Positions 13,844-15,581 of a stretch of DNA of 15,581 bases are shown one piece after another. The DNA is taken from NCBI GenBank assembly GCA_964550935.1, contig CAZKBB010000063.1:1-15581 (forward strand), given 5' to 3'. The notes under the pieces are model-generated. The model ran no database searches, was not told where the DNA came from, and saw only the letters and a program-made list of their open reading frames with translations. A program made the translations under genes and the position numbers. The DNA is from JBCBSP01 sp964550935 (lineage in GTDB: Bacteria > Pseudomonadota > Alphaproteobacteria > Caulobacterales > Maricaulaceae). The first letter of the stretch is position 1. Every line of letters starts with the position of its first letter.

Positions 13844-13964
13844 TGTGAAACTGAAGCGCGTTCAGCTTCGTTGATAAGTGTGGTAGATTGATAACGTCAT
13901 CGCGGGATCAGCCCCGGTGCGCGGATCCCGCTTCGGCGCTCACGCGCTGGAACGGAGCGGGTGG
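13844..13964 (+). other. Leader region of the Cfa-type gene with short repeats
   Basis: This 121-base spacer after ruvB holds the small palindrome CTGAA-GCGCG-TTCAG (13851-13865) and two copies of TTGATAA, at 13871-13877 and 13888-13894, set 17 bases apart. The palindrome has no T-run and is a weak terminator candidate at best. The AT-richer stretch 13866-13900 is the likeliest promoter location, but I cannot assign -35 and -10 boxes with confidence. Confidence 0.3.
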
Positions 13965-15203
13965 ATGTTGCTGGCTAAAATTGCGCGGTCGGTGATCACG
14001 AAAGGCCGTTTGACGCTGATCGACGCGCGCGGGCGCGCTCATGTGATCGAGGGCGAAGACCCCGGTCCGGCCGCCGCGGTGCGGTTTCACGACGCACGCG
14101 CCCAGCGCCGGGTCCTGATCAATCCCCAGCTCGCGCTCGGCGAGGCCTATATGGACGGCGCGCTGGATCCGGTCGATTGCGACATCGCCGACGTCCTGCG
14201 TCTCCTGACCATGAACGTCGCCAACCTGCAGCACAGCCGCTGGCACGCGCTCGTCGATCGCTGGCGCTTCCTCACCCGGCGCATCGCCCAGCACAATCCG
14301 GTCTCGCGCTCGAAGGCGAACGTGGCCCATCACTATGATCTTTCCGGCGAGGTCTACGATCTCTTCCTGGACCGGGAGCGGTTCTACTCCTGCGCCTACT
14401 TCCCCGACGGGGTCGATGATCTCGACACGGCCCAAACCGCCAAGGCGCGCCATCTCGCGGCCAAGCTTCAGATCGCCCCCGGCCTGCGCGCGCTCGATAT
14501 CGGGTCGGGCTGGGGCGGGATGGCGATCCATCTGGCCAGACTTGGCGCGGGACGCGTGGACGGGGTGACCCTGAGCGAGGAGCAGCTGGCCTGGTCGCGC
14601 CGGCGCGCGCAGGAAGAGGGTCTCGAGGACCGGGTCGATTTCCGCCTGCAGGACTACCGCGCGCTCGAAGGGCCTTATGACCGCATCGTCTCGGTGGGCA
14701 TGTTCGAGCATGTGGGCGTCGGCCATTACGGTGAGTACTTCGGCGCCGTGCGCGATCTCCTGGCCGAGGACGGCGTGGCGGTGATCCATTCCATCGGGAG
14801 ATCAGGCCCGCCGGGCTTCACCAATCCCTGGCTCGCCAAATACATTTTTCCCGGCGGCTATATCCCGGCCCTGTCCGAGGTGCTTCCGGTGGTGGAGCGC
14901 GCCGGCCTCATCGTGACCGACATCGAGATCCTGCGCCTACACTACGCCGAGACGCTGAAGGCCTGGCGCGAGCGCTTCCATGCGCGCTGGGACGAAGCGG
15001 CGGCGATCTATGACGAGCGCTTCCGCCTTATGTTCGACTTCTACCTCGCCGGCTCGGAGATGAGCTTCCGCGAGGGCGGGATGATGGTGTTCCAGCTGCA
15101 GCTGGCCAAGGACCACGCCGCGGTCCCGCTCACGCGCGACTATGTCGGCGACTTCGAGGCGGCCCATCCGGTGGAACCGCAAACCGCCCACGCCGCCGAG
15201 TAG
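13965..15203 (+). CDS. cfa: Cyclopropane-fatty-acyl-phospholipid synthase family methyltransferase
   Basis: SAM-dependent enzyme acting on unsaturated acyl chains of membrane phospholipids. From the ATG at 13965, behind GGAG at 13954-13957, it has 412 residues; an in-frame GTG at 13917 is less likely. An N-terminal domain (1-110) precedes the Rossmann methyltransferase domain with ANVAHHYDLSGEVYDLFLD (118-136) and the SAM motif LDIGSGWGG (178-186). Residues matching the E. coli Cfa bicarbonate/active site are present: C143 in YSCAYF, E248 in MFEHVG, H275 in IHSIG and Y327 in HYAETLKAWRERF. Ser181 replaces the Cys seen in the E. coli SAM motif. It could equally be a related fatty-acid methyltransferase. 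It converges on the HAD gene with only three bases between. Confidence 0.92.
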   Translation: MLLAKIARSVITKGRLTLIDARGRAHVIEGEDPGPAAAVRFHDARAQRRVLINPQLALGEAYMDGALDPVDCDIADVLRLLTMNVANLQHSRWHALVDRWRFLTRRIAQHNPVSRSKANVAHHYDLSGEVYDLFLDRERFYSCAYFPDGVDDLDTAQTAKARHLAAKLQIAPGLRALDIGSGWGGMAIHLARLGAGRVDGVTLSEEQLAWSRRRAQEEGLEDRVDFRLQDYRALEGPYDRIVSVGMFEHVGVGHYGEYFGAVRDLLAEDGVAVIHSIGRSGPPGFTNPWLAKYIFPGGYIPALSEVLPVVERAGLIVTDIEILRLHYAETLKAWRERFHARWDEAAAIYDERFRLMFDFYLAGSEMSFREGGMMVFQLQLAKDHAAVPLTRDYVGDFEAAHPVEPQTAHAAE

Positions 15204-15206
15204 GTC

Positions 15207-15581
15207 TCAGCCGGCGAGCGCCTTTAAACGCTCCACCGCGGCCATCTTGTCGATGGCGGCCTTAACGAAGGCGTCGAGCGGGGCGTCCGCGGAGTAGTCA
15301 GAGGCGAACACCGCGTGGACGCGCTTTTCAGACTTCAGCGCGCGCGCCTTCTTCTCCAGCGCGGCGTCGCCGGGCGGATGCACCGCGATGGAGACCCCGC
15401 CCTGCTCCTTCACCGTGCGCATGCACGGCACGTCGGTGTCCCCGTCTCCGACATAGATCATGTTGCGGAACGGGACCGGGCGCGCGTCCTCGGGTACGTA
15501 GCGATTGACCTCGGCGTGGTCTGAGAGGTCGAGCGCGCCCTTGTTGATGCGGAACAGGAACTGGGTCTTGTTGGTGTAGTT
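15207..15581 (-). CDS. HAD-superfamily phosphatase, C-terminal part (5' end outside window)
   Basis: The minus-strand frame is open from the right window edge to TGA at 15207-15209, giving 124 residues. It carries YTNKTQFLFRINKG near its visible start, with the Lys expected for HAD motif III in this type of protein, and YVGDGDTDVPCM, the motif IV acidic loop that binds the metal. The rest (VSIAVHPPG, then a helical ALEKKARALKSEKRVHAVFASDYSA segment) is typical of the C-terminal part of a phosphoserine-phosphatase-like hydrolase. The nucleophile motif DxDxT lies beyond the window, so the substrate is unknown. It is convergent with the Cfa-type gene. Confidence 0.8.
   Translation of the reverse strand, partial: NYTNKTQFLFRINKGALDLSDHAEVNRYVPEDARPVPFRNMIYVGDGDTDVPCMRTVKEQGGVSIAVHPPGDAALEKKARALKSEKRVHAVFASDYSADAPLDAFVKAAIDKMAAVERLKALAG

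Noticed and set aside
13851..13865. Palindrome after ruvB as an intrinsic terminator, or as a third copy of the TGAAGCGCGT motif seen at the tkt end
   Set aside because: The stem is five bases with no T-run, and ten- to eleven-base matches are expected by chance in a GC-rich window of this size.
13908..14789. Minus-strand frame (293 residues) opposite the Cfa-type gene
   Set aside because: The opposite strand has intact SAM and active-site motifs; this one has none.
1..15581. CRISPR array, tRNA, rRNA, transposase, integrase
   Set aside because: I found no regularly spaced repeats, no clover-leaf RNA and no recombinase motifs on either strand.

Overview
This window is a chromosomal segment of a GC-rich alphaproteobacterium. 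In the sampled lines the core genes run near 70% G+C. The gene set (YebC, RuvCAB, a Cfa-type methyltransferase) and the Caulobacter-like GCTA boxes just upstream of several start codons point to the Caulobacterales/Maricaulales area. That placement is an inference, not proven. No tRNA, rRNA, CRISPR array, insertion sequence or recombinase gene is visible.

Layout, left to right. A cut-off, lower-GC beta-propeller-like gene (3-923) is followed by yebC (1059-1835) and cmk (1873-2496), both on the + strand. A low-GC patch (about 2497-3065) carries one small minus-strand gene that looks frameshifted. Next come a small secreted Cys-rich protein (3071-3562), an aldo/keto reductase (3699-4490), a photolyase-like flavoprotein with its two domains in swapped order (4530-5762), glucose-6-phosphate isomerase (5828-7360) and transketolase (7429-9411). 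A second low-GC patch (9412-10737) holds a DUF488 protein and an overlapping partner gene. It is followed by a minus-strand lipoprotein gene (10760-11410), the Holliday-junction resolvasome genes ruvC-ruvA-ruvB (11588-13842), a cyclopropane-fatty-acid-synthase-type methyltransferase (13965-15203) and, convergent with it, the end of a HAD phosphatase gene (15207-15581, cut by the window edge).

How the genes work together. RuvA and RuvB drive branch migration of Holliday junctions and RuvC cuts them; ruvC and ruvA overlap by 4 bases. YebC is often encoded directly beside ruvC, but here about 9.75 kb separates them. pgi and tkt supply the glycolysis/pentose-phosphate exchange. The remaining core genes look like independent housekeeping functions.

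The most interesting structure is at the 3' end of tkt. The last seven codons, stop included, recur in near-identical form just beyond the DUF488 island, one base from the next gene. Relative to that downstream copy, tkt now ends in AT-richer synonymous codons. This looks like an island that entered the 3' end of tkt, supplied a replacement end, and left the original end behind as a scar. The second notable object is the photolyase-like protein: its FAD-binding helical domain comes first and an alpha/beta domain resembling the usual photolyase N-terminal domain follows it.
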